Assembly: GCA_039105265.1 (NCBI GenBank)
Contig: JAPFFF010000030.1
Coordinates: 558,001 to 622,000, forward strand
DNA length: 64,000 nucleotides
From: Tritrichomonas musculus
Lineage: Eukaryota > Parabasalia > Tritrichomonadida > Tritrichomonadidae
Direction: 5' to 3'
Both the position numbers and the translations under genes were made by a program. The notes beneath the pieces were generated by a model. That model did no database searches. It was given only the letters and a program-made list of their open reading frames with translations, and was not told where the DNA came from. Shown piece by piece: positions 55,467-64,000 of the stretch. Position 1 is the first letter of the stretch; every line of letters starts with the position of its first letter.

Positions 55467-56751
55467 ATTTTATATGGACAAAAAAAAAAAAAAAAAAAAA
55501 AAAAAATATTATAGTGCATAGACAAAAAAAAATTAATGGACAAAAACGACTTTCACTTCACCTCCACATAAAAAGTTGATTTATTTTCTTGAATATTGAA
55601 GTGTTTTAAATTATAATTTAATAATATTATTTTATATGTATTATATATTTTATTTTAATGATTATTACTTTAATTACTTGATTAAATCTGTTGTTAATTT
55701 CATAATAAGAAAAACCTATTTTTTACTATTATCTCCATAAGCAATTGATTAAAATGGAATTAAAAGTTGAATTATTAATTGACACATGATGCTCATAATT
55801 ATTGTCAGATAAAATAATTAAAAATCAAAATATAAATTGAAAAAAGGTGTTTAATTATTTTCGGTTAAATCAATTTTTTTAATGTATAAAAATTTTATTA
55901 TCTTCATAGATATTTGTTGATTTACAAATAATTCATTACATTATTGATATTAATCTTAAAAACATAGAAATTATGAAACTAACTTTAAACGGGATCGAAT
56001 TTTTTAAAAGTCAGTATTATTTGCGATTATCAAAAAAACTCTGATTCTTATCTTTTTTTGGGATAAAAATCTGCAAAACATATTTATTATTTGATAAATT
56101 GTTTTTTAAATGGATTTTAAGATTTCAAAGTTGGGGTATTGTTAAAATAATATCGAAAAATTAAAAAACAGAAATTTCATTTTATTTTGGGAAATATTTA
56201 GGTAATCTTAAATATTTTGCTATAGGTAAAACACTTAATTCATGCTTTTAAAAAATATTAGATTGAATCATTGATAACATTTCTTTAAATTGAATTATTC
56301 ATCTTTTTTTCAATAAAATGAAAATTGCCATCAAAGTCATTATTTGCATAAAAGTATGATATGATTTTTAAAAAATAGTTTATATTCATCTAATATAAAA
56401 TCAAATAAAAATAATAGATTTCCATTTTCTTTAACCAATTTATGTAAAAGAACCATTTTACAAAAATTCTTAAAAATGTTGAATTTAATTAGATTTTTTC
56501 CTCTTTCAAAAAGATATTTGGAATATCCTTATCATTTATAATGTTTTATACACTGAGAACAATATAAATATGCATTAGATTTGCAAAAATAAAGAGGTCA
56601 CTTTTTGATATTATTTATCTTAAATAATGAAGATTTTCCCATTTTTTTTTTATATAAATAAAATTAGGTTTAAAAATATATATCAAAAATTCTATTAGTT
56701 TGATCAAAACTCCATTATTTAGGATTTTGTTGAAAAAAAATTCTAAAAATG

Positions 56752-58423
56752 ATACAGGTCGCGACATTCAAGTTGCAATTTTTTCCCGACCAAGTTGCAA
56801 TTCCTCTCAATCTTGTGAATTTTTTTGAAAGGGTGTTAAATTTGTTCATTTAACATTTTGTATTATCAAAAAGTTTTTATGTACGTTTTTATCCTTTTCA
56901 CGCCGACCAAGATGCATGCGACCATTTATTATTTTTTAAAAAATTGAATGCTTTTGCCGACCAAGTTGCAGGCTAGCCGACCAAGTTGCAATTTTTTTCA
57001 TTCAATTTTTTTAAAATTTTATATAAATAAATATTAATTTAGAATCTTAAATACATAAAAATATTTTTTAAAAAATAAGGCTTTTTATTCAAGATTTGTT
57101 GAGATATTCTTATTTGAAATTTTAGCAATCTCGCCGACCAAGTTGCAATAGCTCGCCAACCAAGTTGCAATTATGGTTACATTTATGTAAAAAAAATATA
57201 ACCACATCCATTGAATTAGCGACCAAGTTGCAACTTAATCCGACCAAGTTGCAATTCAGAAATAATATAAATTCGTATAAAAATTATTATAATTATGTAA
57301 TAAATATGATTTTGTTTTCTAAAAACTTATAGATAATAAATCATGTAATTAAATTGTTTTTATTTTGAAGAATAATTGATTTAAAAAGTTTTTTCCCATT
57401 CATTTTTCAATATCACTTTTTAAGCGATCAACGGTGCAACTTAAATTATTGAACAAATATGGATTTTCAATATTTATATTTGAATGAACTAAATTCAATC
57501 GTATCGCATTGTTCGTATGGAATTTTGCGGTTTCTATTCCAACATCGCCAATTATTTAAAAATCATCGATTTTAATTGTGCAATCATTATTTTCAGCATA
57601 ATAATCTTTAAAAATATTTAATAATAATATTTCATTTTTATTTTTGATCTGAGAAGAGCGGAAATATTGTAGAACATTTTGGGAATGAAGGAGTAGTTGT
57701 AAAAAGAAATTACATAGCAATATCTCGCTTTATGATTTTTATCATCAATATTATAAATTCCTTTAAATGCTTGAAAATCAACAGATAATTGGCTTTGGTG
57801 TACTTGATTTTGCAAAGCTCTTAATAAAGCTTTAGGAGTCGACATATTGATTTTTTCCTTCTATTTTGGATAATGTTTAATATACCAAAAAATTGAAATA
57901 AAATTCTTAACTTTTTGAATTCATCGCCGACCAAAATGCAATTTTTCTCTCAATTTCAAAAAAACGGTCTCGCCGACCAAAATGCAATTTTTTATCCCGC
58001 CGACCAAGTTGCAATTTTTTTTTGTTGAATTGGTAGGAAAGTACATCTTCATTTATTTTTTTAAAAAAATAAAAACAATGAATAACGAGTTGGAATATAA
58101 AAAAAGGCTTTTTTATTATTTTTATCTAAATTTGATAAATTGTATACTGATATTCTGTGAATTTAGTTGAAATAAAAGCCACAACTATTTTTTCCTGATT
58201 TTTAAAAACGAAATCTAATAATCATAATAATTATAAAATATTTAAAAAAAATATTAATAATCTCATAAGATATTTGAACGGGAAATTGATTGCAATTAGG
58301 TCGGCGAAAAGGTGTCAAAAGTTACGTTAAAAAAATTGAATGTTTCAGAAAAAGTGAAACAAATTGAGAGGGACTTGCAACTTGGTCGGGAAAAAATTGC
58401 AACTTGAATGTCGCGACCTGTAT
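56752..58423. mobile_element. Nested 1.67-kb element with about 60-base inverted ends and repeated CGACCAAGTTGCAA
   Basis: The ends read ATACAGGTCGCGACATTCAA and the exact complement, with inverted identity of about 47 bases and weaker similarity to about 60. Inside are about 13 copies of CCGACCAAGTTGCAA (some CCGACCAAAATGCAA) on both strands, concentrated toward the ends (56785-57255 and 57930-58395). It contains one short minus-strand frame. Subterminal repeats like these are typical transposase-binding sites in cut-and-paste elements, so it is probably a non-autonomous or reduced DNA transposon. Confidence 0.7.
57618..57845 (-). CDS. Short frame inside the nested element
   Basis: 75 codons beginning MSTPKALLRALQNQVHQSQL. 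Its codons are less extreme in AT than the surroundings. No family was recognised. It could be a remnant of a transposase or of a captured gene; the C-terminal part runs into AT-rich low-complexity sequence. Confidence 0.35.
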   Translation of the reverse strand: MSTPKALLRALQNQVHQSQLSVDFQAFKGIYNIDDKNHKARYCYVISFYNYSFIPKMFYNISALLRSKIKMKYYY

Positions 58424-58772
58424 AAAAAGGTTATATGAAAACTTTTTGATAAAAAATAAAAAAATTAAAAATTGTTATATCCTAAAATTATTTAGTTCTT
58501 TGACTTATATTACTTTATAAAAATATTTAATATAATATTTATTATTTATAAAGTGGGTAAAATCTGTTTTAACAACTCATTTATAGAAATGTTAAAAAAT
58601 ATATGATAATTAAAAACTCAAAGAAAATGCTTGAAAATAGAATATTTTTATTATTAGATGATGAAGTATATATGTACAAATTTTCAAGGCAAAAATATAA
58701 TTCTAAAGCAAATTAAGTTGTTTTTGTCCATTAATTTTTTTTTGTCTATACACTATATATATTTTTAAAAAA

Positions 58773-61700
58773 TTAAATATTTTCTATCTCTTTCAATTCA
58801 TTTTCACCATCAGAACTTCTGACATATGCCTTCTTGTGCTTCCAAATTACATATAAAACTACAATAATAATTGCTATAACAACAACAGCACCAATAGCTA
58901 TACCAATAATTGCTGCCATTGGGAACATATTCTTTTTGCTAGTGCCACTGTCTGACTCGTCATCGCCTAAATCATCTTCTGATTCAGTTGGTTCCTTAGT
59001 AACAACTGGTGGCTCTTCTGGTTGAGTTGGTGCTTCAGTTGGAGCTTTAGTGGGTGGTTGTGTTGGTGCTTCAGTAGGTGGTTTTGTTGGTGGTTCAGTA
59101 GGTGGTTGTGTTGGTGGTTCAGTAGGTGGTTGTGTTGGTGGTTGTGTTGGTGGTTGTGTTGGTGGTTGTGTTGGTGGCTGTGTTGGTGGTTGTGTTGGTG
59201 GTTGTGTTGGTGGTTGTGTTGGTGGTTGTGTTGGTGGTTGTGTTGGTGGCTGTGTTGGTGGTTGTGTTGGTGGTTGTGTTGGTGGTTGTGTTGGTGGTTG
59301 TGTTGGTGGCTGTGTTGGTGGTTGTGTTGGTGGTTGTGTTGGTGGTTGTGTTGGTGGTTGTGTTGGTGGTTGTGTTGGTGGTTGTGTTGGTGGTTCAGTA
59401 GGTGGTTGTGTTGGTGGTTCAGTAGGTGGTTGTGTTGGGGTAGTGGCTTCTGGTTCTCCTGGGGTAGGTAATGGTGTAACTGATCCTTCTGGTAACAAAA
59501 TTGGTGCATTCTCTTTGCCTTTCACCGCAACTAGTTGAGTATTGTCATCTGAGCATTCAACTGAGTATTGACCAGTATTAGTGATTTCGGCTCCATTAAG
59601 AATTGATTCACATTTATTATCTGAAATGCCACCAATCAAAATGTGGTTTTCATATTCCTCGTTGTCAGCACGAATTAGTCTAGATTTTGAAGCTGTCGTG
59701 AATCCAAGGTCAATCGATAATTTTTCTGGGTTAAGATCGGTGTTAGTTAAAGAGATCGAAGGCCACCAACCTTGAGATTTAGTTAAAATAATTTTTATGT
59801 TTTCATTCAATGTGCAACTCTCAAGTTCAATGTTTGCACTGTCAACATTTAATGTCTCTTTAACAACAATGTTTTTAACAATTGATTGTGAACTGCTTGA
59901 TGCTGTTAGCTCAGCCGTTTGGATGTTGTGAGCATCATAAGATGATGACTCATTGACTGATACTGATGGCGTTGATACGGTAAAGCCATAGTCAAAGTTT
60001 CCTAATGTCAAGTTGTGGTTGACTTCAATAGGAGTGTTTGGAATTGTTTCATCTTTTAAGAATCTGACTTTTCCACAATTATCGAAATGATAAGCTGGAA
60101 GAATTGATCTCTTGTTGTGATAGGTAGGAACATCAAGAATAAGATCTTGGAAGTTTTCAAAATATACTTGGAATGTTGTAGGTGAATCTGGAACTTTTAT
60201 TCCATGATCAACAGAGTAAAATGAAATTGTCACTTGTTTCGATTCTGTGCCTGGTTTGGGTCTGACAATGATTGGGTTGTATTTCTTCTTGTCTAAGTTA
60301 AAATTGATCGTGTAAGATGAGTGAGTTCCTGATGTCGTTACAATGCATTTCGATTTGGGTGATGTGTAAGGAGCAGGTATTGCTGATATTACTGATGTGT
60401 CTTCTGCATCTTTTTCTGGATAAAGATCGAAATTAACTGCTGGTTGATATGCTTCAATCGCATTGATATCACCTTGAACATATGGCATCGAAAATGCGGT
60501 GGTTCCAATTATAGCATTGTTAACAGTTACAAAGTCCATCGGACAAATGTTCCTTGGATCATAAGGATCAGTCAAATAAACTTCAAATTTGTATGGAATT
60601 TCAAGTGCGTAAATATCATTGTGATCAAAAACAATAGATTTGGCAACTTTAGAAATGTTCATGTCGCATCTAAATACTGATGTGCCACCCATCGTTAAGA
60701 ATTGGTATTCCCTCTTTCGCCCTGGAATGAAGCACGATGAGTTGATCGGCGATAATTTGTCAATGTCCGAAATGTAAACTTTGATGACTCGTTTGTTAGT
60801 CTTTTGCTTGACCATGTCAAAGATACTCTCAAGAACAATGACATTTGATCGACCGTTGATCTCATTATCAAAAATAGCTGAGAACATTTGGAACGCGTTC
60901 ACTGGTGTCACCGAAACATAGTACTTACCATCAATTCCTCCCATGCTGTAATAAATATCTTTGTTCTTCCCTTGGTAAAGGAATGATGACAACACACACA
61001 TTGTTTGTCTGCCGGTGTAAAATGTCAAGTCATGAATAACTGTTGATTCTGTGTGGCCTGTAACAACAACTTTGACTGATTTAGCTTGTTGATTGGTTTC
61101 AAGTTTTCCAATTCGTTTAGTGTTAACTGACCAATCAATGACAAAGTCTGTAATTGAAGGATCTTGGACATCAAGGATCGTTTGTTGACCAATTCGAATT
61201 TGACCTTCAATTGGTTCGCCTATCAAAAAGTAGCGTGAAGAACCTTCAATTTTTAGTTCACTCGTTAGTGTAATTCGTTCTGCAATGTGGACTTTAACTT
61301 GTGTGCTCGTAGTGCTGAAAATGGTGTTCTGGTATTGGCTGGGACCAAATTTGTTTGATTCTGAAACTGTTGATGGACATTTCGATGAATCTGATGAATA
61401 CAAGCAAACTTCTGTAACATCGGTATCAAATAATTCAAATGAAAAACGATAAAGTTGTTTGTCTTTAGTGTTGAAAACGGATACCGTTATCGTCCTCATC
61501 GATGTGCATAGTTGAAGGGATTCTTTGGTCATTTGGATTACTAACGCATCATTGTTAATCCCTCCTGGAAGTGTAATTTTTTGAACTTTTAGTTCGGCAC
61601 CATCATCACGTGATACATATACTTTGATGTCGCTTAATGAAAGATGTCTAAAGGCTGTGTGACTAATGTGCCAGTTCGATGGAAGCTGATTAAGTGGAAA

Positions 61701-63221
61701 AGGTCCAGCTGGCGGCCATGAAATGAAGTTTAGGTTGCTTGGAATGCTTTGTTCAACATATCCTGGAACATTGTTTTCCATTACTTTAGTAACTGTGACT
61801 GATGGCTTCATTAAATAATATGATCCATAATTAACTTCCTTGTATGGATAATAGCCAAAACCTACCTTTTTCAAGTTCGGATGTAATATCCAACGTCGGT
61901 GCCCAACAATTCCATCGTTGTGTGCTCCTTCATCTAGTACTAATTTGTATGCTGACTCAAAAGCACTCCTTGAGTTCTCTGATAGTAAACTATTAAGAGC
62001 TACTTCAATGTTGTCTCGTGTGCCACAATAACCTGATACCGCATGGTTTTCTTTAATCACATGATCTGATGGAACTTTGCCAATAGTGTGCATGTTGATC
62101 GCTGTTGAATAGCATTGTTGACTCCAAGTGGAATTTTCCGTAACATCGGATGGTAACCCAGCTAAACTACGAAGGAAATTGATTATTTTTAGTGCTTTCT
62201 CATGATCATCTGTGGAAGGTTGGATTTCGGGACATTGATTGGCTGAATTTAAGGTGCGTGCTTCGCATTCGCTTGGTGTGTTGCATGCACTCGTTGGAAA
62301 GACAAAAGATTCTTTGAATTGAGTCTTAATCGTTTCAACGGATCGTCCTTGAAGTTCGGTATTCTCAATGATCGTATATCCACTGGTAGATGGTTCGTCT
62401 GTGGAATAGATTGGAATAGGTACTGGTGTAGGCTTTTCGCGATGTATCATACTTAATGCATTGTTGTATAAACTGTTGATCTTGTCTGTATTGGTGTCAT
62501 TGTAACTCGTTAAAACATCGAAGTTGCCTGTCTTGCGTGAGTAGATGAGCGCAATCGGAGTTTTTGGAGCATAGGGACGAATCCAACGTCGGCATTCATC
62601 AAAGTGGTTCGAACAATCGAGCATTCCAATACGAGGATTGTCTGATTCTGGAACTATCTCTTCATTAGCAATTTTGGTCCAGGCGTTTAAGAAAGGAACT
62701 TGATCAGAACAACGAGAATCATAAAGAAGAAAGATTGGATTCTCAACATTGTCGTAAAATGAATCTGTGATTAATGGGAAAAGATTAAGTAAAGGTGATG
62801 AAACTGGGTACAAATTGGTGTAAGTTTGAATAATATCTAAGAACTTTTGAGGAGATTGATCAATTCCTTCGACATTGCCAAACATTCCTCCTTCTAAAAG
62901 TGTCGTCGAGTTGGCTGGAATTAATGAGTGGTATGGTGTACTTATCGAATCGCCAAATAAACTGCAAATCTTGGTGTTTTTCCAACAATCAACTGTAACA
63001 AAATTAACTTGAGGATACAACTCGGATGCTTTGACCCATTGTCCATCTGATGCTGGGCTGTATGGGCAGCCAGGACTAGTTAGACGTAGAAATGTCGGTC
63101 TTAACTCATCTTTAATATCACTTAGAGAAGAGTCATCATTAATGGAGATTAGATTTGACGTGTAAAAGCATTGATCCGAGCTAAATGCTCGAGAAAGAAG
63201 AAGGGAAATGATGACTATCAT
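58773..63221 (-). CDS. Large surface protein: thioredoxin-like regions, CAP/SCP domain, Thr-Pro-Gln-Pro stalk, one membrane span
   Basis: A 1482-residue type I membrane protein. Residues 1-15 are a signal peptide (MIVIISLLLSRAFSS). Two thioredoxin-like regions follow (about 20-140 and 145-270), the first with SPGCPYSPASDGQWV and NFVTVDCWKN; the CPYS motif is not a CxxC, so redox activity is doubtful. A CAP/SCP domain occupies about 335-470, with NSTWSQQCYSTAINMHTIG, GIVGHRRWILHP and KVGFGYYPY, close to the bacterial-type form. A long beta-rich ectodomain reaches about residue 1250. A TPTQPP repeat stalk runs about 1260-1398. A membrane helix (MAAIIGIAIGAVVVIAIII) and a 24-residue tail end it. 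Likely a glycosylated cell-surface protein. It appears intact. Confidence 0.88.
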   Translation of the reverse strand: MIVIISLLLSRAFSSDQCFYTSNLISINDDSSLSDIKDELRPTFLRLTSPGCPYSPASDGQWVKASELYPQVNFVTVDCWKNTKICSLFGDSISTPYHSLIPANSTTLLEGGMFGNVEGIDQSPQKFLDIIQTYTNLYPVSSPLLNLFPLITDSFYDNVENPIFLLYDSRCSDQVPFLNAWTKIANEEIVPESDNPRIGMLDCSNHFDECRRWIRPYAPKTPIALIYSRKTGNFDVLTSYNDTNTDKINSLYNNALSMIHREKPTPVPIPIYSTDEPSTSGYTIIENTELQGRSVETIKTQFKESFVFPTSACNTPSECEARTLNSANQCPEIQPSTDDHEKALKIINFLRSLAGLPSDVTENSTWSQQCYSTAINMHTIGKVPSDHVIKENHAVSGYCGTRDNIEVALNSLLSENSRSAFESAYKLVLDEGAHNDGIVGHRRWILHPNLKKVGFGYYPYKEVNYGSYYLMKPSVTVTKVMENNVPGYVEQSIPSNLNFISWPPAGPFPLNQLPSNWHISHTAFRHLSLSDIKVYVSRDDGAELKVQKITLPGGINNDALVIQMTKESLQLCTSMRTITVSVFNTKDKQLYRFSFELFDTDVTEVCLYSSDSSKCPSTVSESNKFGPSQYQNTIFSTTSTQVKVHIAERITLTSELKIEGSSRYFLIGEPIEGQIRIGQQTILDVQDPSITDFVIDWSVNTKRIGKLETNQQAKSVKVVVTGHTESTVIHDLTFYTGRQTMCVLSSFLYQGKNKDIYYSMGGIDGKYYVSVTPVNAFQMFSAIFDNEINGRSNVIVLESIFDMVKQKTNKRVIKVYISDIDKLSPINSSCFIPGRKREYQFLTMGGTSVFRCDMNISKVAKSIVFDHNDIYALEIPYKFEVYLTDPYDPRNICPMDFVTVNNAIIGTTAFSMPYVQGDINAIEAYQPAVNFDLYPEKDAEDTSVISAIPAPYTSPKSKCIVTTSGTHSSYTINFNLDKKKYNPIIVRPKPGTESKQVTISFYSVDHGIKVPDSPTTFQVYFENFQDLILDVPTYHNKRSILPAYHFDNCGKVRFLKDETIPNTPIEVNHNLTLGNFDYGFTVSTPSVSVNESSSYDAHNIQTAELTASSSSQSIVKNIVVKETLNVDSANIELESCTLNENIKIILTKSQGWWPSISLTNTDLNPEKLSIDLGFTTASKSRLIRADNEEYENHILIGGISDNKCESILNGAEITNTGQYSVECSDDNTQLVAVKGKENAPILLPEGSVTPLPTPGEPEATTPTQPPTEPPTQPPTEPPTQPPTQPPTQPPTQPPTQPPTQPPTQPPTQPPTQPPTQPPTQPPTQPPTQPPTQPPTQPPTQPPTQPPTQPPTQPPTQPPTQPPTQPPTEPPTQPPTEPPTKPPTEAPTQPPTKAPTEAPTQPEEPPVVTKEPTESEDDLGDDESDSGTSKKNMFPMAAIIGIAIGAVVVIAIIIVVLYVIWKHKKAYVRSSDGENELKEIENI
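59028..59440 (-). repeat. 12-base tandem repeat encoding Thr-Gln-Pro-Pro stalk
   Basis: About 30 copies of ACACAACCACCA (plus strand GGTGGTTGTGTT), coding TQPP, with TEPP, TKPP and TEAP variants at the edges. A synonymous variant (GGTGGCTGTGTT) recurs at 59173, 59245 and 59305, spacings 72 and 60, showing that blocks of five or six units were duplicated recently. Long open frames on other strands here are by-products of the repeat. Confidence 0.95.
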
Positions 63222-63228
63222 TTTATTT

Positions 63229-63233
63229 AATGA
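63229..63233 (-). promoter_or_regulatory. Trichomonad initiator-like element of the surface protein gene
   Basis: Read on the minus strand, TTCATTAAATAAA-ATG: TCATT lies 8-12 bases upstream of the start codon. The trichomonad initiator is TCA followed by a pyrimidine and T or A close to the ATG. This supports both the start at 63221 and the group assignment. Confidence 0.6.
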
Positions 63234-64000
63234 AGTAATTTCTTATTTCGCACATTCAAAATATTTTATATTTTTTATCTTTATTTTTATTAGATATAAT
63301 TTTAATATATTTATATTATATATTAAAATATAAAACATAACTTTAAATATCCTATAAAAAATAAATTATAATTATTATTTGATAAAATATTCGTATTTTT
63401 ATAAATATTTCATTTTAATAGAAATTAAATTTTTCTAATATTTGAATTTTTTTAATATTTGAATTTTTTTAATGAAGATTTTATAACAATACATATTTTT
63501 ACTAATAATCTTGAACAAAAGTTTATTTTATCACAATAATAGAAAATATAAAAATTCAATTTTTGAAAGTTGTAGAAATAGAAATTTATTGTTTTTTTGA
63601 ATTTTCAGAACCATTGAAAAATGAAATGGCCACGAAATTTTGATATTAATTTAAAACGGCAATGAATGAATTTATATTTGTTTATTTTCTGAAATAATAT
63701 ATTGTTTTTATAAAAGAGATATGAATATGGTTAGATTTGATTTTCAAATATGTGAAGTGACTATGTATAATCAAAGAAAAACTGGTGAGAAATTGAGCTA
63801 CGAATTCAAAATTTTGAAATAAAACTTTTGAGATTGAAAAATTTTATATATATTTTTTAATTTACTATTGCGTGAGTTTTAAGATATGATATTCGATTTT
63901 TGTATTTATTTTAAAAAAGTTTTATGGTTTTAAATTTTTCAATTTATAATAGTATTCAAAGAGAGGAGGGTCAACTTATTTTTCACATACGGTATTTTAA
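63234..64000. other. AT-rich non-coding end of window
   Basis: About 770 bases of AT-rich DNA upstream of the surface protein gene. It has TTTGAATTTTTTTAATA-type repeats around 63430-63475. No gene, RNA or clear repeat pair was seen. Confidence 0.6.

Larger units (their letters stand above)
55510..58757. mobile_element. Probable non-autonomous DNA transposon, 3.25 kb, with 42-base inverted ends
   Basis: The left end TATAGTGCATAGACAAAAAA, continuing to TTAATGGACAAAAACGACTT, matches the reverse complement of 58715-58757 with about two differences. A 27-base poly-A run precedes it. The interior is very AT-rich and has no transposase frame. It contains the smaller element at 56752-58423. The right end lies 15 bases from the stop codon of the host gene. 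The TA at the tip would suit a Tc1/mariner-type target, but this is only a guess. Confidence 0.6.

Noticed and set aside
55475-55506. Poly-A run as the tail of a LINE/SINE insertion
   Set aside because: No reverse-transcriptase remnant, RNA-gene-like head or target duplication was found beside it.
59022-59538. Three or four long open frames on both strands (Gly-Val, Cys-Trp and His-Gln rich)
   Set aside because: They are by-products of the 12-base repeat, which has no stop in several frames. The real product is the TQPP stalk on the minus strand.
1-64000. tRNA, rRNA or other structured RNA genes
   Set aside because: No cloverleaf-like or rRNA-like segment was noticed; the strong hairpins are too short and too variable in sequence.

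Overview
The window looks like nuclear DNA of a trichomonad (Trichomonas/Tritrichomonas type parabasalid). It is AT-rich and without visible introns, and it is dominated by nested Polinton/Maverick elements, which are known to be abundant in that group. The single large host gene has a TCATT initiator-like motif 8-12 bases upstream of its ATG, as is usual for trichomonad genes. No rRNA, tRNA or CRISPR array was seen. The taxon is an inference.

Layout. Bases 1-122 and 20173 to about 29920 are two parts of one Polinton (element B) whose left end lies outside the window. Element A (123-20172, about 20.05 kb, near-identical terminal inverted repeats, 5-base target duplication) is inserted in B. 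A and B are close relatives over a block holding a conserved unknown gene, a Pro/Gln-rich gene, a small conserved gene, an integrase and a capsid gene. Both are broken: A has several breaks, B has many. Element C (30641-53196, 22,556 bp, 382-bp inverted repeats, 6-base duplication AAGGAT) belongs to a more distant subfamily. It is inserted in a degraded reading frame. C looks almost whole, with about two or three breaks, and carries major capsid protein, integrase, fibre-like protein, protein-primed PolB, packaging ATPase and many small genes.

From 53203 to 58772 there is a small gene of unknown function and then AT-rich DNA with three sets of inverted repeats, which look like small non-autonomous DNA transposons, one nested in another. 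From 58773 to 63221 (minus strand) is a host gene for a large type I membrane protein with thioredoxin-like regions, a CAP/SCP domain and a Thr-Pro-Gln-Pro stalk. The last 770 bases hold no gene that I can see.

How the parts fit. The Polinton genes form a virus-like set: integrase to insert, PolB to copy, ATPase to package, capsid and candidate minor capsid to build a particle, an adenain/Ulp1-like protease to mature it, and a fibre-like protein. A has no recognisable PolB or ATPase. Instead it has a minus-strand block ending in an 816-residue protein of possible replication function, beside an iteron-like array. The most unusual signal is a family of tiny, mostly GC-rich perfect hairpins with three-base loops. 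They occur in clusters in all three elements and differ between copies that are otherwise almost identical.
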